A stretch of DNA of 64,000 bases, taken from the NCBI GenBank assembly GCA_964007475.1, contig OZ023273.1:39433525-39497524 (forward strand). The letters are read 5' to 3'. The translations under genes were made by a program, and so were the position numbers. Each line of letters begins with the position of its first letter. Position 1 is the stretch's first letter. The notes under the pieces were generated by a model. It saw only the letters and a list, made by a program, of their open reading frames with translations, was not told the DNA's origin and made no database searches. The stretch is from Hybos culiciformis. Lineage: Eukaryota > Arthropoda > Insecta > Diptera > Hybotidae. Of the stretch, positions 23,132 to 34,713 are shown one piece after another.

Positions 23132-24489
23132 ATAATAATGAGTACTTATAAGTATATTTGAGTACTTATAAGTATATTATTAGTGAGCCTTGCATTTTGC
23201 AGTATCTTAAAAAAACTATTCAACTCTCTGTATTAGCACTATAATTATAGTATATCCGATAGTTTTAACCCAAAAGCGTTAGTTAAACCATAGATTAAGA
23301 ATACAGAAAAATTTATAGCTTCATACAACATTTTTTCAGCCTTTTTTGGTATTTTTATGTGAAGATGTTAGTAAAACTAAATAATATTCTTAATCTATGG
23401 TTAAACGTAATTATTTTTTATAGTTTCTCTAAATGTGTAACCCATAAACAAATTGACATTTTACTAATGGATCTGTCATAAAATACATATCATATATCAT
23501 TACTAACTGTTTTTAAATGCAAAATAAAAACATCAAAATTTAATATGAAAATTCATAATTTTTTTTTTTTTTTTTTCATTATTATTCGAGGAATAAACAT
23601 TCAATTATGAAAATTTTTTGCTATAGCAGGCAGGTGTTTGGGTAGTTATTCTCAAAAAAAAAAAAAAAAAAACATTTATTTCTTGAAAAATATTTTTACA
23701 TAAAAAACCAATTCCATTAAAGTGAAATTTCACGTATTCTTTTTCTATACTTGCATAGCTAGGTATATAAAGTTTTATTTTATTTTTTTTCACGGAAATG
23801 TGTTTAGTTTCTCTCCTCATGCCCATAAATCTTCTAAGAAGCAAAAAATATAGATTTTTTTTTTAAATCAAAATTTGCATACAAATGGACTTTTGTGATA
23901 AAAATTTCACATTTTTATGGTTTTTTTTTTTTTACTATATACGTTCATAATGTTTTCAGAGATTTTTTTTTTCTTAATATCATTATTTTCTATTTTAAGT
24001 AAGATATAAGCAAAAAGAAAAGGCAAAAATTTAAAAAAAAAACATACAAACATATCTTTTTTTTTCCCTAAATGAATTATGATTATTATTTAAAAAAATA
24101 TATTATATACATATATAATAATATATTTGGGTTAGGTTAGAAATTCTGTTTTAAGTGTAATCTTGGTCGTTTTTTCATTATTATGCCGAATAGCTGGGAA
24201 AAAATTATTGCTGCGTATAAAATACTTTGTTTTTATCTAATCCTTGCCATTTAGAAATAAAATAACGCTTTGTGACAAGAAGGATTAAAAACGAACAGTA
24301 TTTTGGAAAAAAAAAGATGAAAATAAAAAAGAAAACTTAATTTTTAGATCTAGAATTTGTCAAGAGAAACTATATTGCTGAAACAGGATTTTCTTATGCC
24401 CCTACATAATATATTTTATTTAACTTTATAAAATGATGTGTCCTCTATTGAAATTATGATTTTAATAGAAGTGAATAATGAAAATTAAT
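23132..24489. other. AT-rich intergenic DNA
   Basis: No gene recognised. An inverted pair ACCATAGATTAAGAATA (about 23287) and TATTCTTAATCTATGGTTAA (about 23384) brackets ~100 bp and may be a small foldback. Confidence 0.4.
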
Positions 24490-25833
24490 AGTAGATTACA
24501 ATACATGGTAAGAAAATTTGTTATTCTTGCGAGTTGTGTATACACACAAAAACATAGACACGAGTCATATTTATATCACGAGACCGAAGGTCGAGTGATA
24601 TAATATTGACGAGTGTCTATGTGTTTGTGTGTATACACAACGAGCTGTATAACAAATTTGATTACCATGTATTGTATACTGCTTTAATGTGCATGGGAGA
24701 GGGAGTTGAAAACAATACATTTACAATGAAAAAAATAAACAAAAAAGTTGAAGCAAGGAAATAAAATTTAATTAATACGGAAGTAAATTTATTTCTCGAA
24801 ATGATTTCAAACCGGATGATTTAAGATCAGCTAATTCCTAAAATATTAAAAAAAAATTAGTAATTTTTCCAAAAAAAATTATTCATTTTCTTTTTTGCAA
24901 AAAAAAAAATCGAATAATTTTTTTTCAGAAAAATTACTAATTTTTTTTTTATTATTTTAGGAACTAATGGTCTTCTTAAATTTTATTTAATTTTATTTTT
25001 AATTATTAAAAAAAATAATAATAATTTTATAATTATTTTTTTTATAATTAAAAATAAAATCAAATAATAAATATATAGTTATAATTTATATTTACAATAA
25101 ATAATCTCCTTTTGCTGCCATTTTCCTCGTTTGTTGATAAAAGAAAAAAAATTCTTACTTGACATTTGACAGCAAACTTTATAATGACAACAAAGATATT
25201 TTCAGGGTTACCATTGTTCTATTTTTATTCATTTTGTTTTTTTGAATAAAAATAAGCGCAATTTTTGAAGTATGGTTTAAATTTTTGTACTAAAATCCAA
25301 CCACACTCGTTTAAAAATTTAGTAGTAGAGGTTCGAAGATGCTTTAAAAATAGTAGATTGAAACACATGTTAAGAAAATTCATCGAATGATCGACTGGCC
25401 GCTTTTAAAAAAAAAAAAAAAATAGCCGCGTATTTTTTTATTGGTTCTTTTTTTTTTTTTGTTTGCTCAGAGGGAAAATATAGATTAGCTCAGAGGGAAA
25501 ATATAGATTTTTAGCATTATAAACTAAGCTTTGTTTGACATTGATATGATGCATGTGAGAGGTATACATTTGCAATTTTTTTTTTTTTTTGTATTTGTCT
25601 GTTTGAAATATTGTGAGTGTGAGTGATATTATTTTTGTTTATAGTATTACGCAGTTCAAAATGAAGAATGTAAATACAATATAGAGCAATGTAAATACAA
25701 TTTACATTACAGGGAAATGTAAATACAATTTACATTCCTCTATAATTGCATGTGTATTGATGCATGTAATGGAGCATTTACCGAGCTAAATTTGCGAATG
25801 TAAATACAACTTACCGAAGTCATGCGCATTAAA
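24490..25833 (+). mobile_element. hairpin-ended repeat, copy B
   Basis: Same orientation as, and nearly identical to, copy A. The hairpin (24490-~24681) is complete here, with both arms carrying the ACATAGACAC segment that is missing from A's left arm. It has three GTAAATACAA-containing subterminal repeats versus two in A. The internal echo of the left terminus is at about 25351. Ends GCGCATTAAAA. Non-coding. Confidence 0.8.
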
Positions 25834-27474
25834 AACTTTTTAAAAGTGCCAAAATTAAGTAATAATAAGATTTTATGATTTTGAAAATTTTTTGATCCCT
25901 ATTCTATAAAGATAATAATAATAATAGGTTCGAAGGGCAAAATTATTGAAGAAACTATACTAAAATTATATCATATCCTGATTTTAAAATAATTATAAAT
26001 CTTTGTTGTAATAAATAATATTTTGGATTCAGGCAGATTATGTAAAATAAGAACTGCAATCATCATGTAGCATTAGTAAATTATATGTAATCACAATTTT
26101 TTCATATATCCTCTAAGAATGAGAGAGATATTAATGACATTATAGAGAGAAATTTAACTTTTTTCAAAATATTTAAATAATTAAAGTTTTAAAAGTATCT
26201 TTCAAATTGCCTTAGAAATTTTTATCAAAATTTGTACTTTAAAAATTAAATTATTATATATTTTTTTTAAAAAGTTAAAGATTTGGAAATTCTTGATTAC
26301 TATTTATATATTTAAAATTCAACAATGCGTGATTTTAATGAATGCTATATGCATATATTTTTTACGATTATAAAATTACATAATGATTTTAATGAGATTA
26401 TTATATTATTATAACATTACATAAATTTCAATTACGAATAATAACGATTTAACAAAGTTTAATTAAAATAATGTAATTTTACATTTTCTCATTTTAAAAT
26501 TCATTTCATTTATTATAATATGTACATGTGTACATATGTGTAAAAATAACGTTTACTATTTACATCACAAAAAAGAAAATTTGGAATGTATGTTCGCTTA
26601 TGCATAACGAATAACGATAGTGTTTATGTGAAACATATAAAATTATTTTGTCTGATTCCTATATATTATATTTATATACATATAATTTTATGTATAATCA
26701 CATTTATGGTATTGTCTTAATGTTTAACATTCTGCTGCAAAATAATTAGTAAGCACAAACATAATATAGTCAAACTCAAATTAAAATATAGGAAAGATAA
26801 GTTAAGTGCATAAAAAAAAAGCAAATTAGAAGCATATTCGATGAATTTGTCAGTTAAATCGAAAGAGTTATTTTAAGTACACATGAATTCCCATTATATA
26901 GATGTTATTTTGAATGAAAAAAGAAAGAAGTGAAATTGTCACAAAATTCTCTCCAATCAATTTTAAAGAATGAGAATTTTAATTTAATAATTTTATGAAT
27001 AAGAAATCATTCATTAAAAAAAAACCACTGAATGTGGTGGATGCGTATCGGTACATACCGACATATAATTAAAATCTATATGGGTTTTTATAATTATCAG
27101 GACATGTGCATTGTGCATTCTTCATTTTTTTTAACATTTTATTAACAGGATTACGTAAATGAGAATGATAATAATTGAATTTTTAATCCAAAATAAATAT
27201 TAATTTGATTAAAATTAATGAAAATACATATTAAAATAAATTAACATTAAAAAAAGAATGGTTTTCATGTAAAAACTTTAAAGGTATAATGAAAGAACAA
27301 AAAATGACAATGATTTTTCGGCAAAACAAATTAAACAATTCATAGTAGATATAGGTAAAATTTTTTTTTATTAAAATGCAATCAGTATAACTTTATGTTT
27401 AAAACCACAGAGAAATATAGTATACGCAGAGGAATAATTTCATATAATTTTTTCAGTATGAAAAATAACAGCTG
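25834..27474. other. AT-rich intergenic DNA
   Basis: No supported gene between copy B and the retrotransposon. Only short AT-rich repeats. Confidence 0.45.
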
Positions 27475-27486
27475 CCGTTCAGCTCT
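27475..27486. repeat. target-site duplication, retrotransposon 3' side
   Basis: CCGTTCAGCTCT, identical to 32839-32850 on the other side of the retrotransposon. Confidence 0.75.
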
Positions 27487-27608
27487 GGTTGATTGGTTGG
27501 TTGGTAGAAGTGGCGGAGCTTCTCGTCTTGAAGAGCTCCCAATTAGCACTTTCGCGCCATTTTGCTACCACTTTCCTCGTGACCAAGGCCTAACGGCGGT
27601 AAGACAAG

Positions 27609-30600
27609 CTAAATCCACCCCGTGGTGTCAAGAAATTTCACCACGTCCCTGGGTTTGGCTATGGCTAGCACATCTACATCCTCAAGGAGGAATCCGCCTA
27701 ATGTGCTGTTTCTTGAGCTTGCAAGCGCCGGGCATTTGCAAATAAAATGGACTAATGTCTCTTTTTCGCTCTCAATACCACAACTGCGGCATGATCGATT
27801 GAAGGGGATACCAAGTCTGGCAGCATGTACTCCAACTGCCCAGTGTCCCGTATAAATCGCTGTAATTCTAGAAATGTCCTTTCGAGACATTTTAAGAATT
27901 TCTTGCGTTCTTTTATAGTCATAGATCGGCCATGTTTTCTTGGCCGTGTTACATGTAGATAGTGCCCTCCACCTACTATTCGCTTGTGATAAGAAGTGCT
28001 GGTAAATATCTCTTTTTACCGTACTTAAAGCCGGATGAACCAACTCAATTGTGGAATCGTCCAACTTTGTACCTTCCTTTGCTAATTCATCCGCTCGTTC
28101 ATTTCCTTGGACATCGCTATGTCCAGGAACCCAGTGGAGATAAACGTCGTACCTACCAGCTAGTTGGTAAAGCTGCTCTGAGCATTTCTTTACCAGCTTG
28201 GAGGTTACGACTGGTGAGTCAAGAGCCATAATAGCAGCTTGACTGTCGGAGGCTATTGCCACCTTGTGAACGTCAGGGCCTATGTCCCCTATTAGGCAGC
28301 ATGCCTTCCATATCGCCAGTATCTCCGCCTGGAAGATACTTGATCTGTCTGGAAGCCTATAACTTTGAGCTACATTGATCCCCTCGGAATACACACCGGC
28401 ACCCACGCCACAGTCCATCTTTGAACCATCCGTGAAGACTACCAGATCGATTCCCTCTAGGATATTATTTGCCCTCCACTCCCTTCTCTTAGGTATTATT
28501 ACTTGAAAAGACTTTTCAAGCTCTATCCTGGGAATGGAATAGTCTGTTCGGGTATAAGTCACTTTCCTAGCAATATCCCCAAGGATTCTACTGTGACCAT
28601 ACGGTTTACTGAACCAGTTTTCACTCTCTTGGAGTCTGACTGCGCTACATGAAGCTAAGTATTTGACATAAATGTCAAGAGGCAGAAGGTTTAATAGTAC
28701 ATTGAGTGCATCTGTAGGCGCTGATCTTAGCGCCCCCGTGATGCTTACACAAGCACTACGCTGAAGTCTGCCTAGCTTTGTTCGAACATACGCCCTGTCT
28801 ACTGCCGGCCACCAGACCAGCGCTCCATACGTAAGAATAGGACATACTACTGGTGAGTACATCCATAGGACCATGTGGGGTTTCAGCCCCCACTTATTTC
28901 CAATCATACGTTTGCAAGAATAAAAGGCAACACATGCCTTTTTAACCCTCTCTTCTATACTAAGTTTCCAGTTGAGTTTAGGGTCTAGTACTATTCCCAA
29001 GTACTTTACCCTAGAAGCTCAGTTTAGTGTTTTACCTTCAAGCTGGTATAAGGTAAAACACGGTAATTTGGTTCTGGTTGTGAACATCATGAGCTCTGTT
29101 TTATTAGGATTTACGTTCAGGCCACACCCCTTGGCCCACCTCGTAACTATATCCAGAGCCCGTTCCATTATCTCGCTAATTGTCGGTAGGTACTTCCCAG
29201 AGATAAGAATCGCTAGGTCGTCCGCGTACGCAACTGCTTCGATGCCCTCCTCATGGAGTCTGACTAACACCGCATTCATCACCAGTAACCAAAGTAGAGG
29301 TGACAACACTCCTCCTTGAGGTGTGCCTCTCCTCACCCCTCTGATTACGTGGCAGCTACCAAAATCTGCATGAACTTCCCTTGTTCGAAGCATATTACCG
29401 ATCCAGTGACTGAGTGCACCTACATCAGCTTGATTTAGTGCCTCTTGGATCGACCTAACACTAACGTTATTAAAGGCCCCTTCTATGTCCAGAAACGCGG
29501 CCATCGTAAACTCCTTGTACTGAATTGACTCCTCCACTTTTCGGACTACCTCATGCAGTGCCGTTTCGGTGGATTTGCCCTTACAGTACGCATGCTGGGA
29601 GGAACAAAGTGGATTACTTTCCAGCTTTTTCCTAATATCGTACTCGATTATCCTTTCTAAGGTTTTGAGGACGAAGGACGACAAACTTATTGGCCTGTAG
29701 TCCTTAGCCACCTCATGCCCTCGCTTTCCCACTTTAGGTATGAAAACAACCCTTACCCTCCTCCACAACTGTGGAATATAACCAAGAGTTAGGCTGCCTC
29801 TAAAAATTAGTACAAGCCAAGGAATAACTGTTTCCTTTGCTTCCTGCAGCATTTTTGGTATAATACCATCCATACCTGCAGATTTATATGGAGAGAAACC
29901 TTCTATTGCCCAGGCAACTTTTTCCCTTGTTATAAGTCGTTGAACCCATGCCAACAGATCTGTTTCGTTCTGTTGGGTGTCAATCGTGACACTTTCGTCA
30001 GTGCTCTCTTCACACTTAGGAAAATGGGTGTCAACTAATAAATTAAGTGTTTCTGAAGACGACTCCGTCCACTTACCTTCCGGTGTCTTAAGGAAGGATG
30101 GACTAGAGTGTTCCTTTGACAAGATTCTGCTCAGTCTTGCAGATTCGCTAACATTATCTATCGATTCGCAATATTCTCTCCAACGCCCTTCTGATTGCGT
30201 TTTTATACTCCCGAAGGCTATCTTTATAGAGTTCCCAAGATCCCTGCTGCTGGCAGATATTATAGGAGTCTCTAGAAGCCTTTCTCAGGATAGCTAGCTC
30301 ATTGCTCCACCACACGGGAAAAGACTTTTTGCTACGCTTTATTGGACAAGACACTTTAAAAGCCACATCCATGGCTTTCGCGAACTTCTCCGTACTTTTT
30401 TCCAGCTCTTGTTCTGATTCTATTCTAGAATCGGAGTTGCTTATTTTAAGTTTATCGTGCAACACTTTTCTGAATCTATTCCAATCCGTTCTCTTCGGAT
30501 TTCGATAAGGTTTTGGAGTTTCGGCTCCAAAGCTGATATCAAAGAGTATCCAACTGTGATCCGAAAAGGACCTTTTGTCAGACACCCGCCAATTATCCAC

Positions 30601-31175
30601 CTTAAAAGATTCCGTATCGCTCTTACAGGTTATATCAATAACATCTTCCCAGCCAGGAAATCTGTCCGAGCTGGGAAATCTAAAGGTAGGGGTAGTGCCC
30701 CTGTTACACACAAATAGGTTATGTTCAAGAATAAAATCAAAAAGTGACTCACCTCTGTCATTAATCTCCGAACTGCCCCACAGGGTATGCCGGGCATTCA
30801 CATCACCACCTATCAGCATTCTCTCTCCGCATGCTTCTACCACCGCCGTGAGCTCTGGTACACGGATGCTATGTACAGCTCACTGCCATCGCTGTGCTCC
30901 AACTTTACTACTGTAACGTCTTCACAGCTAAAATTAGAACAAAGAAAGGCATTTATTTGTTTTTTAATCAGAACGCAAGTTCTGGGCTTACCATTAACTT
31001 GATCTACAACCTTGTAGAATAAGCTGTACTTGCTGCTACTCAACCCTCTGATCCTGGAGGCGTTGACCCATGGCTCTTGAATGAAGACGATGTCCAGATC
31101 CTCCTCAGCTAGGAGGATCATCAGATTATCCGAGGCATTCTTAGAATGCTTAAGATTAATCTCCACCGCCTTCAT
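27609..31175 (-). pseudogene. ORF2: APE endonuclease-RT-RNase H polyprotein, broken
   Basis: Replicates the element by target-primed reverse transcription. Visible in order: endonuclease (LDIVFIQEPWVN, then GGDVNARHTLWGSSEINDRGE, then SDHSWILFDIS); RT (PISLSSFVLKTLERI, GTPQGGVLSPLLW, AYADDLAIL); RNase H (FTDGSKMDCGVG, E in FQAEILAIW, ASDSQAAI, HWVPGHSDVQGNERADELA); C-terminal CRSCGIESEKETLVHFICKC. The ATG at 31175 overlaps the ORF1 end. Breaks: frame change near 30850 between SVY and ELTAVVEACGE, where ~10 residues typical of the family are missing; frame change near 30183 (AIRRA to WREYCESID); an in-frame TGA at 29019-29021 (KTLN-stop-ASRVKYLG). All catalytic motifs remain, so inactivation is recent. 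Confidence 0.85.
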
Positions 31176-32341
31176 TCTCTATTTGGTTGCTTTCAACGCC
31201 GAGGTTCAGCTCCTCAATTAGGTCGCTGGCGGCATCCAGTTCGTCCACCTCCGGGCTCCCTACCTGGAATACCTTCAGCTTAGCAAACCGAATACCTAAC
31301 CTCAGCTTGAACTCCTGCTTCTCAAGGGGCACCAGGCTTTCCTCATTAATGAGAAGCAGGAACGAGATGCTACTCTTGGCTGGGTCATCCGGGCCATCCT
31401 CTTGCCTGATGACGGCCCAGTTGTCCATCGGAACTGTCGGGTTTTGAAGCCTCAAGCACTTCAGCAACTTGGCCCCATCCACGCTCATCTTAGGCACCCA
31501 AATGCGCGCCTTCGGTCTTCTGGGGATTTCCTTAGCGGGGATGAGACCAATCTTTGATCCATCCCAAGCATTGCTTATCTTAGCAACACTGTCGCTAAGG
31601 AAAACCTTTGAAAACAGGTCCTCGCATTTGATAACTCGGAAGCTTCTTACCACTTCCGATGAATCATAGCATGGGAGGGGCCCATCGCTATTGGTCATGA
31701 GGTACTCCATAACCATCTCCGACAATCTTGCCTCTAGTTTCGTCCAGAGGACGGCAGAAACTCGCCGATTGCTAGCCATTTGATCCACGATGGCCAACCT
31801 TAGGTGGTCCTTGACCACATCGCTCATGGATCTAGCTGGAGCCTGTTTCGCAGAGCTGGATCCCGCTTTCGCCTCCGCGATCTTCGGGTTTCTTTCCACT
31901 CTTGCCATCTTCGGCTTTTTTTCCATTGAGGACTCTTCCTGAGACCGTTCTCTTTTCGAGCATTGCTGCTTTTCTGCGAATTGACGAACGACCTCAGAAT
32001 ATCTTCTCTTGTCCTCAATGTCTCTTGCATCTACTTTGCCTTCCGCTTCGTTTTTGGCAATCTTGCCAAGTATGAAGACTGCCTTTTCGTAACTCCTTTT
32101 CAGGGTTACGCCGGAGCTTCTAGACGCGGCACTCTTTTTTTTGGAAGGGGCTTCATTGGTACTATGGCTGGTACCTTTTCCACCATCCTTCCTTGCTTGG
32201 ATTTGCTTTTGCGCAACAGTACTGGGCTTAGCACTGCTTGCTTTTTTGGAGGGAGTACTGTGCTTAGTACTCAACCCCTTCTCAGCCTCTTGGCTGGAGG
32301 CAAGGAGGTCATCTTCCGAAGAAGAATGTACCTGATTGCAG

Positions 32342-32405
<64 letters not shown>

Positions 32406-32412
32406 GTTCCAT
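31156..32412 (-). CDS. retrotransposon ORF1 with poly-Asn start and DUF4780-like domain
   Basis: 418-codon intact frame. It begins MEH followed by about 21 Asn codons (a GTT/AAC microsatellite on the + strand at 32341-32404), then a Ser/Lys/Glu-rich basic linker to about residue 190. The C-terminal ~210 residues include WDGSKIGLIPAKEIPRRPKARIWVP and LKCLRLQNPTVPMDNWAVI, resembling DUF4780, a domain found in ORF1 of several insect non-LTR elements. No CCHC zinc knuckles are visible. Expected role: nucleic-acid binding and RNP formation. Stop TAA lies inside the ORF2 start region. Confidence 0.75.
32341..32404. repeat. (GTT)n microsatellite inside ORF1
   Basis: About 21 uninterrupted TTG/GTT units (AAC on the coding strand) starting near the second codon of ORF1. 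Confidence 0.9.
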
Positions 32413-32838
32413 GTTGGTCCCACGAGTATGTCCGGAAAAACGGTCCGTCCTGGCAGAGCCGACATACCAGGATAAGGCACTTAATACAACCGACCTTGCC
32501 TGAGCATCGGAGGGAGCTCGTTAGAGACTGGTTTTACCCCCAGCCTTCCAGACCTCGGCACGGTGCTCACACCACCTTGTCATTAGGTTTGGGATTTGGG
32601 TTCTGTTAGTAATTTTGTTGACGTGTTAGTAATGAGTGGATTAACTGGGCTATGGGAAGGGAGGGGTTTACGCCTGTCGTTAGTCTAGTCGAGATTGTTG
32701 AATAGAATGCTAGGCAAGGTTAGGTTGATGAGCAGAGTCGCTTATCGAAGCCCACCTGTTCACCGCACGCTCATCCTTACATCTCCCCTAGCTTCCAGAA
32801 AGCACCGCGTGGAGGTGACAGTACGAATTTTGCCTTCC

Positions 32839-32850
32839 CCGTTCAGCTCT
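32839..32850. repeat. target-site duplication, retrotransposon 5' side
   Basis: CCGTTCAGCTCT, identical to 27475-27486. Its position defines the 5' end of the element at 32838. Confidence 0.75.
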
Positions 32851-33114
32851 ATTTGATAGTGTTTGTAAATATGGGTGTAAATTGAAACAAATTTATGCAA
32901 ATGGAGCTAATCTCCACCAGTTATTTCGTACTTAAAAAAGTTATATATAGAATTATTCGTATTCCTGTGTGTAGTATACTCTATATTTATCCGTGTTTAA
33001 ACGTAGAGGAACCTGTCTTTCAAAAAACAATCATAAAGTTCATACTTTTTCACTGTCTCTACAAATAATATGTAGTTGTAGGTATTTATTATTTAAAGCA
33101 AAACTATAATTTAT
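32851..33114. other. AT-rich spacer
   Basis: Spacer between the retrotransposon and copy C of the hairpin-ended family; nothing recognised. Confidence 0.5.
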
Positions 33115-33354
33115 AGTAGATTATTGTATATGTAAACTAAATTTGTTATTAATTAAGAGTTCTGTTTACACAAAAATACATTGACACGAGTCAATACTTA
33201 TATCACGAGACCGAAGGTCGAGTGATATAAATTGACAAGTGTCAATGTATTTTTGTGTAAATACAGAACGAGTTGTATAACAAATTTTGTTTACATATCC
33301 AATATACTGTTTTAATGCATAGGGGAGAGGTAGTTGCAAAGAGAGAATATTTTT

Positions 33355-34166
33355 GAAGTTATACTTCTTAAGCGACTTGCAAAAAGTTTAACGTTTAATG
33401 CACAAATACATTTTTATTATATTTTTTATTATTATTTTTGCACCAATACATTGTCAACTTTTTTATCAACTTTTGTTTTGTTTATTTTTTGCATGTATAG
33501 ACCAGATACGACGCCGATCGCTTTTTTTCGACGGCGACTAGTCGACTTTTTCCCTACGATTGCTGCGGCTGGTCGACTCAAAAATACCTGTTTTGAGCAA
33601 AAAGCGGCTTCGAAAAAAAAATCTAAAAAATCGGTGGCTGGAAGAAAACCATCGGCGAGATCGGCTACTAAAAAAATTAAAAAAACTAATTCATAGAAAA
33701 ATTATTAAAATTTTATAGAAATTTAGTTAAAGTGGTTAATAAATTATTTAAATTTTAATTCATTTTACAAATTTATTCGTTTTGTAATAATTGTAATGTA
33801 ATGTAGTAATTTAAAAATCCTCAAAATAATTTAAAAATCCTCAAAAAATCAAAATTAATAAAAAAAAAAAAAAAAAGGCTTTTTTTATTCAACCATACAT
33901 TCCAATGACATTAGTATTTATTTAATTTCGAAATTAAATTTCTGAATTCCGAAACACCCACCCCAAACACATGCGCGAGGAGCGAGAAAGAGAGTGAGTC
34001 GGTAGATCCCAAACACATGCGCGTGGTATTCTTGCTATGCAGCGAAGTAAACAGTGTGAGCGTCGTGAAATTAGCTGAAATACGTACTTGTTGTTTTACT
34101 TTATTTCCACATTACGAATACGAATAAGAAGTATAACTTCCCCCGCGCGTACACGGCACACGCATG
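33355..34166. mobile_element. GAAGT element, copy inside copy C
   Basis: Inverted ends GAAGTTATACTTCTTA (33355-33370) and TAAGAAGTATAACTTC (34125-34140). The insertion continues ~26 bp beyond the right TIR as a GC-rich tail (CCCCGCGCGTACACGGC...). The boundary is inferred by comparison with copy D, which reads straight from GAGAGAATATTTTTT to CTTCTCATTTTTTC. One terminus thus extends past its inverted repeat, as in the related insert at 21066-22410. Superfamily unknown. Confidence 0.55.
33499..33696 (+). CDS. possible short ORF with Lys/Ser-rich tail in the GAAGT element
   Basis: The open frame (it extends back to 33334, but the recognisably conserved part starts near MYRPDTTPIAFF) ends in KKSKKSVAGRKPSARSATKK and a TAG. 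The block TPIAFF...AAAGRLKNTCF has a counterpart in the related insert near 22195-22320, which argues that it was once protein-coding. The basic tail suggests nucleic-acid binding. I do not recognise the family; it may be the end of a transposase. Confidence 0.3.
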   Translation, partial: RPDTTPIAFFRRRLVDFFPTIAAAGRLKNTCFEQKAASKKKSKKSVAGRKPSARSATKKIKKTNS

Positions 34167-34227
34167 TTTTTTTTCTTCTCATTTTTTCTCTTTTTTTTTT
34201 TTGTATTTGGCTGTATTGAAATATTGC

Positions 34228-34478
34228 CTGCTCAGAAATGAAACAACGTATAATGAAAAGTATAGTTTCGAGTAATTTAAATTTAAAGATTTGAAAATTA
34301 AAAAAAACGTATGAAAAAATATCAAGTAGCGTACAATTTTCATCTAAAAAACACATTTTAATCAACATTAAGAATATTGCAAAGTAGTTGTACTTATAAA
34401 ATCGAGTACGAGGAATCGAATGGTGCTATTGTCAAATAATGACGTATAAATGTCATACGTTGTTTCATTTCTGAGCAG
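34228..34478. mobile_element. 250-bp MITE, copy 2
   Basis: CTGCTCAGAAATGAAACAAC ... GTTGTTTCATTTCTGAGCAG, inverted relative to the copy at 4518-4767. Both TIRs are intact here, so this copy defines the family ends better than copy 1. Confidence 0.78.
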
Positions 34479-34520
34479 ACGTTATGTTTGTTTAGGTATT
34501 ACGTAATATTCAATACGAAA

Positions 34521-34643
34521 CATCTAAATGATTTCATTAATTACGCTGATGCATCTAAATTTTTTCATTATATACGCTGATGCATCTAAATTTTTTCATT
34601 ATTTACGCAGATGCATCTAAATGATTGCATGTGTATTGACGCA
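34521..34643. repeat. 31-bp subterminal tandem repeats of copy C
   Basis: Units start CATCTAAAT and end ACGC(T/A)GATG; three full copies and a partial one. Inverted equivalent of 18118-18225 in copy D. Confidence 0.75.
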
Positions 34644-34713
34644 TATAATACTCCATTTAGTGATCTAAATTCTATAGCACTAAATACAACATAACGATCC
34701 CCAACGCATTAAA

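Larger units (their letters stand above)
27487..32838 (-). mobile_element. full-length non-LTR retrotransposon, R1/LOA/I group
   Basis: 5.35 kb, markedly richer in GC than its surroundings, flanked by a 12-bp direct repeat (CCGTTCAGCTCT). Reading the - strand: 5' UTR 32838-32413, ORF1 32412-31156, ORF2 31175-27609 (overlapping ORF1 by 20 nt), then a ~120-nt 3' UTR ending in short CCAA-type repeats (CCAACCAACCAATCAACC) and no poly(A). ORF2 has endonuclease, reverse transcriptase, RNase H and a terminal Cys/His motif, which points to the RNase H-bearing lineages (LOA, I and allies). Two frame-shifting deletions and one stop make this copy immobile. Confidence 0.85.
33115..34713 (+). mobile_element. 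hairpin-ended repeat, copy C, with two nested insertions
   Basis: Starts AGTAGATTATTGTATATG; hairpin 33115-~33309 with core CACGAGACC-GAA-GGTCGAGTG. Ends CCCCAACGCATTAAA after 31-bp subterminal repeats (34521-34643). It carries the GAAGT element (33355-~34166) and a 250-bp MITE (34228-34478). It lacks the P-like element and the GC-rich MITE of copy D, giving intact target sites for both (GGTATTAC at 34495-34502; TTTTAATGC near 33310). Confidence 0.8.

Noticed and set aside
31963..32480. Frames of Val, Thr or Asn repeats opposite or beside ORF1
   Set aside because: Shadows of the (GTT)n microsatellite and of ORF1; only the - strand frame of ORF1 has a DUF4780-like domain.
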